A stretch of 64,000 nucleotides of DNA from Gnetum montanum (GCA_015680685.1 MNCI01002855.1:59567-123566); one strand, 5' to 3'; counted from the first letter of the stretch, positions 44,800-58,020 are shown. A program made the numbers and translations. Notes: generated by a model not told the origin, from the letters alone.

Positions 44800-47700
44800 A
44801 GTTGGAAGGAGGAGATTTGAAAAATTAAGCATGCATGTCCATCTGTTGAGGTGCTTTAGTCACTAGCTCTCTTAGGTTTGTGGAAAGGCTTTATTTGTTG
44901 CATGTTGACTAGTAGTTTCTTGTTTGGGCTTTAAGGTTTGTATATTAACATGGCCCCAGAATGAAAGGTTTCATAGATAATATAAGGCCCCTTCCACAAC
45001 ATTTGGAACTTGGTTATTTTTGGCATGTGTGTGGGATTTTAGTATAGGACCTTATCTCCTAGTTGAAATTTTACTTTTTGGATTCAAAGGTCATGTCATT
45101 ATTTATTGAATGTCTTGTGCAACTCGTTAGATGACAAGGCTACCAATCAAGTCTTGTCTAGCAAGTTGAGGTTCATCAATATTTCTTTCTATGCTAGAGT
45201 TAAGTCAAGGTCAAGGTCACATGTTGTTGATAGTGTACAGAGCTCTGTTTGGATTGAAAGTATTGGCAACTTTTTGTACACAAGCTCATAGGAAGAGTAG
45301 CCAATAGGAAGTTTTCAAGTGAAGCGGTAAGTCCAAATGGCATCATTGAATTTTTTGCTCCAATCCCTCATATATTTGCTAACAGTTCTTGTTAGTATTT
45401 TTTTCATCTCCCTATTTGTAACCTCAACTTGACCATTGGCTTAGTGATGGTAGGGTGTTGTATGAGCTTTCGTAAGGTAGTGCTTGTGAAATGAGTACCA
45501 TTATCAAAAATAAGTGCATGTGGCACTCCAAACTTGTTTACAACATATTGTTATACAAACTGAGTAGTCATAGAAGATGTGAAATTGGTGATGGCTGCAA
45601 CTTCCCCCCATCTCATACAATAGTCAATAGCAACTATCATGTATGAATTTTCATTTGACATGAGTATGATGGGATCCATGAAGTCAATGCCCTAAATATT
45701 GAAAGGCTTTAGTGGTTGGATCCACTATTGAGGTCCTTCCATACAAGTAATCATTCTACCATCATGTTGGTAGTGTTCACAGGAGTGGACAAAGTGATGA
45801 GCATCCCTAAAAAGTGTTGTACAATAATATCCTACCATGAGCATCTTAATGGTCATGTGTCTCCCAACATAGTGGCCCCCACAAGGACCCTCATGAGCAT
45901 CTTAGAGAATGCGCAATTGATCAACATTAGCACACACCACTGAACCAGGCCATCAGCATACACCTTATAAAGGTGTTCATTGACTTCCATGAAGTGTTTT
46001 ACCTAGTGAAGAAACCATTGTTTCTTCCTATGATCCCATTCCTGTGGCATCTCCTCAATGAGAAGATAGGTGAGAATGTGATCATACCACTTAGATTCAA
46101 TGGGCATTTGTTCAGTTATAGCCCTAGCAAAGAGGAGTTCATTAGGAAACTAATCTAAAAGTGGGCTCTCCTCCTCTTTGTTGTTCCATCTTAACCGAGA
46201 TAAGTGGTCAGCGACCACATTCTCAGTTCCTTTTTGATCTACCATCGTAAGATCAAATTTCTACAAGATCACCAGTCATCATATAACATAAGGGCTCACC
46301 GTTGGTTATTCATCAAGAACTAGATTACATTATGATTTGTGTGCATGAATACCTTTTACCTTATCACATAGTGCCTAAATTTCTCCAAGGTGAACACCAC
46401 TACCATTAATTCTTTTTCTACTGTGATGTAGTTTAGCTATGCACCCAAAATGCTTCTACTTGCACAGTGGATATAGTAAGGACATTTTTTATTATCCAAC
46501 TGCGTGAGAATGGTCCCCAAGGAATAGTTGAAAGCATTATCATAATATGAAAGGGCCTGGACCAATCAAGTGCTCATAGAATTAGGGTTTCCACAAGCTT
46601 CTCTTTAAGTTGCTAAAATGCCAATTCACATTCCTTGGTTCAAATAAATGGGACATCCTTCTTTGTTAGCTCCACCAAAGGTTTAGCAATCTTAGAGAAA
46701 TTATTAATGAACCATCAATAGTAGCCAGTGTGTCCAAGAAATGATGTCACATATTTAACTATTTCTAGTTGTCTAGTAATTCTTTAGATGACCCTTATTT
46801 TTTCAGGGTCCACCTTGATCATTTTTCTAAAATTCTATACCCCAACACAATGTCTTCTTGGACCATCAAGTGGATTTTTTACTAGTTGAGCCTAAGGTTT
46901 GTCTCCACACACCTTTTTAGCACTTGCTGAAGACAATCCATGGCTTGGTCAAATGTAGTCCCATAGGTGAAGAAGTCATCCATGAAGACTTCCACCCTGC
47001 TACCAAACTGCTATTGGAGGATGCTCAAGATGAGGCATTGGAATGTGGTAGGGGTATTACATAGGCCAAATGGCATCTTTCTATATGCAGAAGTCCCCCA
47101 CAAACTCATAAATGTTATTTTGGCCTAATATTATGGTGTAATATGAATTTGGTTATAGGCACTATAATCATCCAAAAAGCTATAGTAGTAATGCCTAGAA
47201 ATGGTATCCAACACCTCATCCAAAAATGGCAATAGAAACTAATCTTTTTATGTTGTCATGTTCAATAGTTTAAAATCAATGTAGATCCTTCATTTGCCTT
47301 TTTTCACAAGTGGGCTAACCCACTTACTATCCACAATGGAATAGATGAACCTTGCCTTGAGAAGTTTTTCAATCTCCTCTTTCACAATCTAATTCAATTT
47401 GGGGTTTAACCACTATTGTAGCTGCCTCTTTGGCTTCATGGAAGGATATGTGTAGATGCAATGTTGGCATATCCTTGGATCAATTCTAGTGAGTTTAGGA
47501 TATGACCAATCAAAGGTTGTTGGCCATTTGTTGATCACCTCCAATAGCTTCGTTTTCTTTGTAGGAGTATGGTTGGCATTGATAATAATTGACCTACCAT
47601 TTTTTAGAAAAGCATACTCCATTTTGATTAATAAACTTTTCATCTTAAGGGGCTCCTATTTAACATTTTCATGGATCTTCAACTCTCCCCAATTTGTATC

Positions 47701-48640
47701 ATCAAGTTTATCGGAGAGTTGGAAATGGATTTGCTCCATCTCATCCAATGTCTTCAATGTAGGCACTTGCAAGGCTCTCAACGTGTTCTATGCATAGAGT
47801 TGAGTTGCTATCACATTTAGCTATCAGCCACTAGGTGTCCTCCTATTTTTTGACTATTGCATATAGGCACCTTTGGATTTCTATCACATTGACACATTTC
47901 TTGCATGCTATGATTGATTTATTTTTCATGGTTCATAGTTTCTACACATAGTTACACCTTGTGTTACTATACATGATGCATGGAACATGCTTCCTCTTGA
48001 AATCATTTTCCTTGAAATTTTCCAAGGATAGATCTCCAAGCCATGCATCTATTGTGCTCAACCAAGCACTTTCCATGATGATTAGGAAGTCCCCCTTGCA
48101 ATTATCTATAAGAATCACTAGGAAGTTAGTAGGATACAACCACCCACAAATGATGGTCATAATGTACTTCACCAATTCCAAGGGAATGGTGATGGCTTGA
48201 TTTGCCAACTCAAGATGAATGTTGCTCTTCTTAAGAGGAGGTAGGTTCCAAGATTTTTACATTTAATGGGAGATCAAATTCACACAAAAACCTGAGTTTA
48301 GAAGAGCCTTGCAAAGCTCATTCCCAATAATTTTCAAGTAAATTAGGGGACTTCTAGTATTAGATCTTTTCCCAAAAATATGGTTATCTTTAACCCAATT
48401 AGTGATTGCATGGGTCAAAATGACAGTATGCAATTTGGGAGGCATTTGGTTTGAAGGGTTCTCAAATGATGTAGCAGAGGATGAAGAAGAAACAAGGTCA
48501 TCAGTCATAGGTATTTGTAAGAGCTTAAATGGACTATTGGTTTGGAAGAAAGGTCTTTTTCCAGGTTTATTTTCCAAACCATTTAGCTAGGGAGCTAGTT
48601 ATAAGTTAATAGCCCTTGTGGCATTTCTTTGTTGTGGCTA
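44800..48640 (-). pseudogene. Element 4 pol: protease, RT, RNase H, integrase
   Basis: On the minus strand the protease has ALLNSGFCVNLIS near 48290, so the catalytic Asp of D-S-G is Asn. RT follows with LTRIDPRIC near 47470 and FMDD at 46975-46986. RNase H and integrase follow, the latter with segments matching GHYVGRHM-type HHCC spacing near 45870. It ends near the conserved GGGGGAGATGGC at about 44785-44795. There are many stops and several frameshifts. Confidence 0.83.
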
Positions 48641-51600
48641 AGTAGGAATTTTACCCTACATGAATAGAGTTGGTGCTAATTACATTAAGGACAAAGGTAC
48701 AAGTGTAGATGAATGAGGAGGATAGAAAGAAAATGGAAACTTCCCTCTTGGATATTGAGCTCTATAATACTTAGAAGGGTAGTAGTGGTGCTGGAACAAG
48801 GCGTGAATGGAAGAGTCACACAAAGAAATCAGTTGATGAACATAGTATCCATAAGGATATGGCTACCACTAAGCATACTACTACCTTGATGATGGCATTC
48901 CTCACAACTATGGCTACTGCCACTGTTGGTACTACTCATGAGGGTGGGGTGGAGCTCCACTCAAATAATAGGCTTGCTATTGGTGTAATTTCCTATAGTT
49001 TCCTTGAGGATAGGGCAACCTCCTAGGTGCTTTCCTTCTTGCTAATCTAGGATTCAACATGTACATCCCAAACTCCTGCAAGTATGACATAATGAGGTAA
49101 CATCCCTTAGGATGATCATATTGGAAAATGTCACACCCACCGTCATCATCTGTTTTAGACTTTGTAACCTCTTCAATAATAGCAGCTTTGCCCATACCCC
49201 TTTGACAGGCACAATCAACTTCTTTCATTCTCTTTTGATCATGATCACTAACTTACTCTTTGGACTCTTCTACAATTCTAAGAGTAGCTTGGAATTTTTC
49301 ATCCAAAAAATCCCACATTTTATCTACCTTAGCCAATATTTCATAAATAGATTTTTGTATCGGTAAGGTCCTACATTGCACCACTTCATCAAGTGGTGCC
49401 TCCTCCTCATTAGTGCAAAATTGGACTTTCCTTTTTTAGATAGAAGCATCTTAGATGTACTCTTGCACACCTTCCCTCTTTCTCAACTTGCTTTCTTCTT
49501 TGGCCACCTACTCAATCAGTCTTTATATCTAATGGATCCTTAGTTCTAAAGGTCTCGCATAGGCATGGACCCCAAGAGTTCTTCTCATTTCTGTTCTGAG
49601 CCCATCTATGATATGGCAAAGCTATTCCCATTGAGAAAAGCCATGGCCTAGGCATCTATGCAATAGAGAGTAATATTTTTCCATGGCTGCATCCAAGGAT
49701 TCATGTGTTCCTTGTCTCCACCATTGGATCTACTTCCTCAAACTAGACACTCGAGAGTATGTTTGATAATTGTCATTAAAGAGTTCAAGCATCATACTTC
49801 ATCATCTAATTGATTTTGGTTCTAAGGACTAGTACCAACTTTTAGCCTCCTTGATGAGTATCCTAGGAAATACCTTTAGTTTTTTCCATTTGTTTTCAAC
49901 ATTCTACAAGGAACAAGCATTGTGAAAGTCTTGAAGATGATTTTGTGGATCAAAATTGTATCCCCCTCGAGCTTGGGAATATTGTTCATGTCCAACCACT
50001 TGATTTTGCTATCTTTCACATGCCTTGTTGGAATCCTCATAGCTTCTACAATGTTCACCATGTTTCTCATTACAAGCAAAGGCTCATCATATTCATAGCC
50101 CCTATGATGGTCATGCTACCTATGATGTCCTCTACTATCCCTTCTTTGATGGTGGTAGGCCTCCCTTGATTGTCCACACCCCTGGTCTCTATTGTTCTAG
50201 TAGGCTTTGTGATCATCTCTGTCCTACTGGTCACCTCCATCATGGTCACATCTACTGCGGCTTTGGTAAGATATGGAGAAAGAAGAAGATGAGGACATCG
50301 AAGGTGAAAAGGGAGGAGAGCTAACACCAACATAGTGCTTGCTACTTCCTCTCTTTTGGTCATGACCACGATCATCATGTTTATCTCTATCATGATTAAT
50401 GACCCTAGTAGCATTACGTTGTTGTAGTTAAGTTAGGAGCTCACCTTGCATAGATGGAGTAGGTGGTAGTTGTGCTGAGGAAGGAGGAAGATGTGCAAGA
50501 ACAAGAGGAGGATAAGGGTGAAAGGTGGTAACCCTCCTTGCATGTGGAGAATGAGTTTGATAAAAATTAGAAGAATGGTAGTGATATTAGAAAGTAGAAA
50601 CATTACTAGAAGAGTCACGTGGAGACAAGGGTTATTGAACGTAGTACCCATATGGATCTTGTTGTTCATAAGGGTATTGCTACCTTGGTGGTGCCAGCAC
50701 CCATGATTATGGTTGCTACCACTATTGATACTACTCATATGGTTATAGTGGAGTTCCACTTGGACAATATTGTTGTGGTTGGTGGAAATGCCTAGAATTT
50801 CCTTGAGGATAAGGGAATCTTCTAGGTGTTTGCCTTTGTGCTAGTCATGGATTCAAGGCATATGTCCCAAACTCCTATAAGTGTGACACAATAGGAAAAA
50901 TTCCCTTAGGATGTTCATAATGATAGATGTCACACCCACCATCATCATCTGAGTCAGCTCCCATAACTTTCTCTATTGTAGTAATCTTACTCTTACCTCT
51001 TTGATTGGCACATTCAGCTTCCTTGTGCCTCTTGCACTCACGATCACTACCTTGTTCTTTGGAATCTTCAATAATTTTTAGGATAGTTTGAAATCTTCTA
51101 TCCTTGGAGTCCCATAACTGATCAACTTTGGTTGTAATTTCAAATTGAAATTTTTGAAATGGAAAGGTTTTTCTATTCACCACCTCATCAAGGGATGATT
51201 CTTCCTCACTATCATAAAATCAAACTTCCCTCTTTTGAATGGAAGGATCGTAGTTATACTCTTCTACACTTTCTCATTTTCTTAATTCTCCTTCCTCTTT
51301 AGCTACCTACTCGATTAATCTTTGGATCTAATGGGCACTTAATTATGATAGTCATCCTTAGGTATAAATGCTAAGGATTCTCCTCATTTTTGATTGAAGC
51401 CCATCTACAATGTGGTGAAGTTGGTCCAGTTATGAATAACCATGGCTTAGACATCTATGCACTAAAGAATAGTATCAACCTATGGTAGAGTCTAAGGGTT
51501 TGTGTGTCCCTTGTTTCCATCCTTTGATCTACCTTCTCAAGTTGGATCTTGGGGAGTACATTTGGTATTTTTCATTGAACAATTCAAGTATTGTACTTCA

Positions 51601-52165
51601 TCGTCTAATAAATTCCAATTCTAAGGATTGGTACCAATTTTCTACTTCTTTAATGAGTGTCCCTGGAAACAACTTCAGCTTCTGCCACTCAATTTCTATA
51701 TTTTGCAAGGCACATGCATCTTGAAAAGCTTGGAGATGATTCTACAAATCTGAGTTATAACCCCCTTCAAATCAAGGAATATTATTCATGTCTAATCTTT
51801 TGATTTGACTATCCTTTACATGCCTTATGGGAATTCTCACTGCCTATGCAATGTTGAGCATACTCCAATTAATAAGCAAAGGCTCATTGAGGCCATGATT
51901 TTGGTGCCTATGATGCCCTCTAATCCCCCTTCATTCATGGTGTACGGTCTCTCTTGAATGCATGCACCCTAGGTCTTAACTTTCCCGATAGTCCCTTCGA
52001 TCATTTTGATTTCATTGGTCACCTCCATCATGGTTGCACCTCCTACAATTGTGATTAAAGCTAGAAGAAGAAGACGATGATAATGAAGGTGAAGAGGAAT
52101 GAGGACTAGCATCATCATGATGTCTACTACTCCCGCTTCAATGATTGCAACCATGATCATGATCT
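48640..52165 (-). repeat. Two tandem 1.76-kb gag units
   Basis: Unit 1 is about 50400-52165 and unit 2 about 48640-50400. The junction is visible as ...NATRVIN followed at once by HDRDKHDD. Landmarks (RHVKDS-IK-LDMNNIP, GGCDI-x2-Y-x-HPKG, LPYPQGN/FPYPQGN, QQRNATR) occur in the same order in both. Confidence 0.78.
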
Positions 52166-52740
52166 TGTTTCTTTTTGGCATCCCCACGTTGACTTACTTC
52201 TTTGGATCCTCCTTTATCATTGAATCCATTCTTGCCAAAACCAGGATTGTAAATTGTAAACTATAGGTTCTAGTTGTGACCTCCTTCACTAAAGATAAAG
52301 AGAGGAATTTCACTGAATTGAAAACCCCCAGAGAAGGATTCTCCATCATCTTTTTGATACAACAAGAATGGGGAATCATTGAACCACTTTTGCTTTGTAG
52401 ATTCATAACATTGTTCTAGCTACCAATCCCTGAGAGGTTGTACCTCAATGGGATGATAATCCTTGGCATCACTATCTTGCACAACATACTCAGCATGAAG
52501 TCCCTAAAGACTTAATCGTATAAGCATTTTTTAGAGCATTACAAGAATGGATCGATTGAGTGGCAACACAATGTTACCCTTCATGTCACACCATTGTAGC
52601 TGTTCATCTTGGTGTAGGATGAAGGTGAAATTGGGTACATACTCATTAGGATGAGCATATACCACTCTATATTATTAGGGCACTGGTTGCTGTACTCCAT
52701 TAGACTTGAGTAGAGAATCACTCTTGTGAGAAGAAGACAT
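48640..52740 (-). pseudogene. Element 4 gag with internal tandem duplication
   Basis: The minus-strand ATG at 52740 gives MSSSHKSDSLL and an N-terminal part like elements 2 and 3. From about 52165 the sequence runs through a His/Ser-rich stretch, capsid, HPKG motif (near 50910) and Pro-rich tail to QQRNATRVIN (about 50400). It then jumps back to the His/Asp-rich stretch and repeats the whole series, with a second capsid (RHVKDS near 50020), a second HPKG motif (near 49110) and a second QQRNATRAIN. Only then does it enter the protease. Both copies carry stops. Confidence 0.8.
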
Positions 52741-52883
52741 TTTATGTTAGAAAAATAAAAATGCAGTGTGCCCCTTAAAATTGTTGTAGTAATTGTAAAG
52801 TATGATATGACTCTTAGGTTCGTTCCAACAATTTTGAATAATTTTTACTAAAACCTAGATAGCGTATGTAACAACTAAAAGAT

Positions 52884-52901
52884 CCCTAGAAATAGCACCA
52901 A
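52884..52901 (-). other. Element 4 primer binding site (decayed)
   Basis: On the minus strand TTGGTGCTATTTCTAGGG follows the LTR end. It keeps the TTGGYGC start of the tRNA-Asp-type site but has several changes. Confidence 0.6.
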
Positions 52902-53280
52902 TGATGAGCAGCGAGGTACCCCTAAGCCCAACCATATGAATCACAAGCATTGATGGATGATCTGGTCAAACTCCATAGACCTTAAGTTCTTAAGTACATA
53001 GGTCTAAAGAAGTGAAATCTAATTGGAATGATCAGTGTCTTCTTAGTTCCACTCATGAGGTACAGGTATATGGTTAAGTGCAATTGAGGTATATGATTTT
53101 TATCATTTTATATTTTATAAGTTTAATCACCTAGAACAAGAATGAAAGGTAAAGGAATTTAGTATCTAATTAATTCTACTACATAGCTAGCCTAATAAAG
53201 TACCCATTTCCACTCTCCAGACACATATTGAACACATATAGCACTACTGTGTTACCAAATGTTTAATCTAACCTTACTAA
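52902..53280 (-). repeat. Element 4 5' LTR fragment (family C)
   Basis: The LTR end TGCTCATCA lies at 52902 (minus strand). About 380 bases of U5 and R match the LTR at 16618-17436, including the 'ttaagtgc...catatgattttt' block. U3 is missing beyond 53280, where unrelated sequence starts. Confidence 0.75.
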
Positions 53281-54080
53281 TGTGTCCGAGACATTTGAAA
53301 ATGTAGATTTTAAACTTTGGTTCACTAGCATCAGAGTTACGATTTTCATGATATCATATCTTCTAGTTTGTTAAAATATCATAAAATTTTTGGTAGTTGA
53401 ACTAGGTGACTATGATAAGTGAAGCCTAGATACGATTTTAACATGCAATTTAGTAGAGCACTTGATAAGGATCCCATAGGTTCAGATGAAATTTGATTTC
53501 GAGTCCTAATGTGTGTGTTATGAGAGGTTGAATATTGAGAAAGAAAATGGGAAGATAACTTATAAAATTTTTTTATGAAAAATACATTTTAAATTTTAAA
53601 ACAATTATTAAAATTCAAAATTTAAAAAGGAAAATTCAACACCATCTTAAGCATGTTATGTGTAAAATGCATAAAACATAAACATATATGTAATATATGC
53701 ATAACACATATACACATATGCATACAATGCATATTAGACTTTTTCTCTTCAGCCTCGCATTTCTTTTCACCATCTCAACTACTGCTAATTTTCTATCATT
53801 TTTTTCCCATCTTCTATTTTGCAACTACTATTTTTGCAAACTAGCGTTCTATCACATTTTTTCGAAAAAATGTTTTTTGTCCTTTCTTCTTTGTTTTGAA
53901 GCCGATTTAGGCATGGTTTCTTTCATTTTTCCCTTTATAAATAGGTAGCAGCCCTAGATACATATAATCGTAGTTTAAAGAAGAGTTTTAGGTGCAACAA
54001 AAAAAGCAAAGCAAAAACCAATTGAGCACATTAGGCAACAAAGGAAGATATAAGAAAATTTTGGAAGCCCTGCTAACACA
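53281..54080 (+). repeat. LTR-like segment of an unrelated family
   Basis: Starts TGTGTCCGAG and ends GCTAACACA, so the ends form the inverted pair TGTGT/ACACA. TATAAATA lies near 53935. The 800-bp size and the absence of an ORF suit a solo LTR, but no target duplication was found (ACTAA before, TGTGA after). Confidence 0.4.
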
Positions 54081-54082
54081 TG

Positions 54083-54893
54083 TGATGAGCAATTGGGTAT
54101 TCCAACACTCAACTATAGAAGTCACAAGTGTACATCTATGACTTGATCATAATTCATGGATGGCCAATATTGATTTATAGATAGTTGATGTGTAGTTCAT
54201 GATCATTGTCTTCTTGCTTTAAGTTAGTGAAGTTTAAGTTATATGGTTTAACTCTCGGTGAGGCATATGATACACTGATGTTGTTTGGCTTTGATCATCC
54301 TAAGTGCTAACATAAGGAAAATGAAGATAAAGTCTAAGTATGACAAATTTGTAAATCTAATCTAGCCTATAGTGATAACTATCTATTCCTAGCTTACCAT
54401 ACACATCAAGGGCTCATGTAATTATTATTGGAATCAGCAAGTGAATCCACTACTCAGTGAATCAAGTGAAGTCACCATTGGATTACTAGATGATTATACT
54501 TTACACTCAAAACTAGTCATACTTATACCAGCTTACTAAAGGATGTTGAAAAAGTAAAGTGCTTGGAAAATGCAAATGACTTACGAAAATAAACATGCTA
54601 AAAAGTAAAATCAAGTTAAGTAAAAATAAGCTAAGTGGAATGTTGCAATGGTAAGAAATAGTCTCAATCTTTATTTCTGGTCATGAATAATACCCAAAAA
54701 TAATCCACTTGAACAAAAATTCCATCATTAAGTCTAAATCATGGAAACAAATTGCAAAAAAATGTGGCTAAGTGTTGGCAAAAGTTCATGATTTCAACAT
54801 GATGGTGGGTTGGTATTTATAGGCATGACCATGGCCCACTACATTGCATCAATGATGATGTGTGTGAAGCTACGATATCGTAGCCTGATGATA
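54083..54893 (-). repeat. LTR of the same lineage, probably solo or isolated
   Basis: The left end TGATGAGCAATTGGGTATTCC is the reverse complement of an LTR end as in families A-C. The minus-strand TATA box (54817 region) and a perfect 16-bp palindrome GCTACGATATCGTAGC (54868-54883) mark the U3. No internal region or partner is seen. The right limit is approximate. Confidence 0.6.
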
Positions 54894-55330
54894 AAAAAGG
54901 TTTTATCAACAAGGAAGTTTATTTTGTTTTTTCCTTTCACATGGCTACCCCATATTGCTATGGAGTCTCCATCTATCCTCTCTACTTCCTACTTTTCTAT
55001 TATTTTTCTACAATTTTAGTTAATATGCCAACATGCTCTCAGATTTTTGTAATTTTAGGCCTTTTTTAATTTAATAGTGCTTGTACCATTTTTTGTCTTT
55101 TGGTGAATTTTGAAAATTGTGGAAATTATGCCCAAATTACCCCTAGCTATTTTAGGAATATTTAGGATCTACTTGTGTCATAAACATGATTTTACAAGAA
55201 TTTTGTTGAACTTCAGCCTTTGATAGATTTTTGACCATTTTGGGCACTTTTTGAGCTTTTGGAATAAAATAATAATATTTGTGTGACTAATTTTGCTGAG
55301 TTGGTAATGGGAGCTACAAATCTTTTAGAT
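54894..55330. other. Unassigned AT-rich sequence
   Basis: No ORF, RNA gene or repeat relation recognised. Confidence 0.5.
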
Positions 55331-56663
55331 GCCCCTATCTGCATGTAGTAGTAGAGTGTTCTTTAATGATACCCACCCCACAAAAACAAGGATTGTTGGA
55401 TGGATTTCCTACCTTGGATTTTGATTTGTAAGTTCATGTGATGCTATGGATGTAGCCAAGACCATGGCACTAAGGAGTTGAGTCTAGTGGTGTGTGGTGA
55501 GGCATAATCAAAATCTATCATTCCAATGATATGTGTGCCTTGACCATTGAGGATGTTAGTAGTGCTATTATTACCAAGACCTAACCACAAGTGACTTGTT
55601 TGGGGTCACGAGGTTAATCCAATGATAGTAGTGAGGTTATTCCAAGAGTTATCAGTGAGCTCCTTTAGTAATGAGGATAACCAAGACCTAACCTTCAAAG
55701 ATGCCTAATTAAAATACACATTTTTTTAATTTTTTTGGACAATTTGTAATATCTATGAACACTAAAGGATTAAATAATTAAAATATACAAAATTACTTTG
55801 GATATTTGGATTTTATTTAGATTTTAGGAAAATTTGTGGCATCTCTCGACCTTGTAACATTTTTGAATATTTTATTGAAAACCTTTACCGAGCCCATATC
55901 TAGAGAGTTTTGGCCCATAACCTTTATGCTCCATAAAGAGGGAAATAAAATAACTTTTCTTATTTGAGGAATTTTGAGTACTTTTGCATTTCAATGTAGA
56001 GAGTCCAAAATAGACAAGGAAATAGGGATATAAAACAAAAGATGGACTAATTTTGTATAAGATGAATACTCTCAACTTGAAAAATAGATTTTGTACATTT
56101 TGTATTTCATAAAATAGAAACCTTGTTCACTACTTGTGAATAAATAATTAAGTATGATAGATATGAATTTTCCATCTATGTGGTTGGGATTGTGAGATTG
56201 CAAGGAACATTTTTCATTTTGGTACATGTTATACTTTCAAGAAAATTTTAAATATTATTTAATATATATTAATTCTTTATTATTTAATTTAATAAGCTTA
56301 AAACTCAAATAACTTTATCTCCGGATGTCTAATTGAGGAGAAACAAGTGTCGTTGGAATCACTATTTTACACCCTATTTTATGATGTAACTAGTGGAAAT
56401 TTTAGATAATAACCTTTTTGTGGTTATGCAAATCTCAAATTTTTTCTAAATAAATTTTATTTAATTATATATGTGAGTATTATAAAATTTTGTTGCGCTA
56501 TATTGATCTATTGAATTTATGCTCTTAATTAATAATTTTTATCTATTTTACTACTTTCTTTTGAGTTAGTAAATTAAAGTTAAATCCAAATCCTTGGGAT
56601 TTCATGACATCTCTATTAGTTATTTATAGAATATTTTATAGATAATTAGTAGGAATGTTACAA
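55330..56663 (-). repeat. Possible LTR of another family
   Basis: On the minus strand it starts TGTTGTAACATTCC at about 56665. It contains 'gattccaacgacac' and 'ggagataaagtta' phrases that are common in plant gypsy LTRs. No CA end, target duplication or internal region was identified. Confidence 0.35.
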
Positions 56664-57283
56664 CAATCTTATTGTTTACAATCTTAGCATGAAGATAATG
56701 CCAAGTGGATACATTCCTCTATAAGATATACCTCAAGCATATCTTGTAAGGGGTTTATTGCTACCTCCACACTTGATTTACATCAATGATATCTTACATG
56801 TTTTATTCAACTACCTTCATTTCAAGCTTACATTAAATGCATTTTAGGTGTTTTGCTCAACCATGTGAAAAACACAATAAAGTATAGTTGAAAAGTAAAG
56901 TGCCACTCCTTATTTCCTTTCATTTTTTAGATTATCTTTTTGCTTCATCAAGGCTTTATGCCCACTCTTGTTCATTTTATTTTGCTCATTGGTCTACCTT
57001 AGCAGTCAACTCTTCATAGATGGGATAAAGACAAATGATGAGGAGGATAATTCATTTTATGTTACTTATTTCTTTATTACACTTGAGGTCAAAATAGCAT
57101 CCTCGTCTTCTTGCGTACTTTCTATTTATGTGATTTATTTTATATTTTATTTTCCATATTTTATTTGTTATTTTAATTTTTAATTTTCTTTTAAGTATTT
57201 TTCAGTTAATTATGAATTTCCATCTTTTATTCTTTATTTTAATTTTCTATTTTCATTTAAGTAATTTTAGTTAGTTATTAATA
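56664..57283. other. Unassigned AT-rich sequence
   Basis: No gene seen. The 71-codon ORF at 56968-57183 is rich in Phe/Tyr/Ile because of T-rich sequence and has no family features. The left part of the SINE fragment may extend into the end of this stretch. Confidence 0.45.
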
Positions 57284-57348
57284 TTGAACCCATGATTTAG
57301 AGCTTTCAAATCATAAGTCTTACCACTAAGTTAATACCTCATTGTTGA
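57284..57348 (-). mobile_element. tRNA-derived SINE fragment (copy 3)
   Basis: On the minus strand: CAATGAGGTATTAACTTAGTGG (A box at 57323-57334), then GGTTCAA at the B box (57284-57290). The head matches SINE copies 1 and 2. The conserved tail (GGGTTCTAACACC type) was not found, so this is a truncated copy. Confidence 0.68.
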
Positions 57349-57399
57349 CTATTTTTATTGGCTAGTTATATCAAGGTTAAATCTAGATTCTTAGGTTTG

Positions 57400-58020
57400 T
57401 GTTGACGAGCATGTCTTGACACAGCCCTGTCAACGTAGCCGCATCGACACATCGTTTGATGCATTGATGCAGTGTATAGTATTGCCTATATAAATGTGCA
57501 TACCCACCGCATTTATGGCATGTTAAGTTAATAGCATAGCCGAACTCTTGCAGGTTTTCTAGCCTAAAGTTAGAATATTTTCTAAGTGCTCACAGTAGGA
57601 CTTCAATGATTGTACCAATCCTTATTCGAGCATCAATATACTTGAACACTTTGATGTGATGGTAATAAAGGCAAGATTCTTGGAACTCCTTGCAGCACTT
57701 ATACTATATTAATGTTTATTTCTATGCACTTTATATTCATGTCATTAGTTAATAAATGAACTTAATAATAATAAATAAGCATGACCATTTCAAATATACT
57801 ACTTAATGCTTGGTAATCCTAGCAATCACTATTTGGTATGCCTAGCGATAGACACTTGGTAACCCATTAACATTAAAGCAAGTTCAGGATGTGAATGGAA
57901 AGTGGGCTCAAATGCTTATATTAGGCTAGTTAGATTAAGGCATTAGATAGTTAATTATTTAATTTCCAATCAATTATCTTTATTTCATACTTAGATTAAA
58001 TAAAATAAAACATAAAATAT
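57400..58020 (+). repeat. Family C LTR fragment
   Basis: Contains CCCTGTCAACGTAGCC and a 'tatataaat' TATA-like site near 57485, then the R/U5 sequence with GGTAATAAAGGC and three CTTGGTAA-type motifs (57805-57870). Cut at 58020 by the family B LTR. Confidence 0.7.

Larger units (their letters stand above)
16618..53280 (-). mobile_element. Element 4: autonomous-type retrotransposon split by element 3
   Basis: On the minus strand the order from the right is 5' LTR fragment (52902-53280), decayed PBS, gag (internally duplicated), pol, spacer, ORF3 N-part (41196-42867), then element 3 as an insertion, ORF3 C-part (17691-18860), PPT-like tract and 3' LTR (16618-17436). Joining the two ORF3 parts restores the order seen in element 3: the left part ends at a motif equivalent to LRA-x-x-x-DPM and the right part begins at FLN-x5-TRDE. 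No target duplication could be checked because the U3 of its 5' LTR is missing. Confidence 0.88.

Noticed and set aside
54083-54893. The missing U3 half of element 4's 5' LTR
   Set aside because: This segment has its own LTR end and U5 and is a different subfamily, so it is a separate LTR rather than the continuation of 52902-53280.
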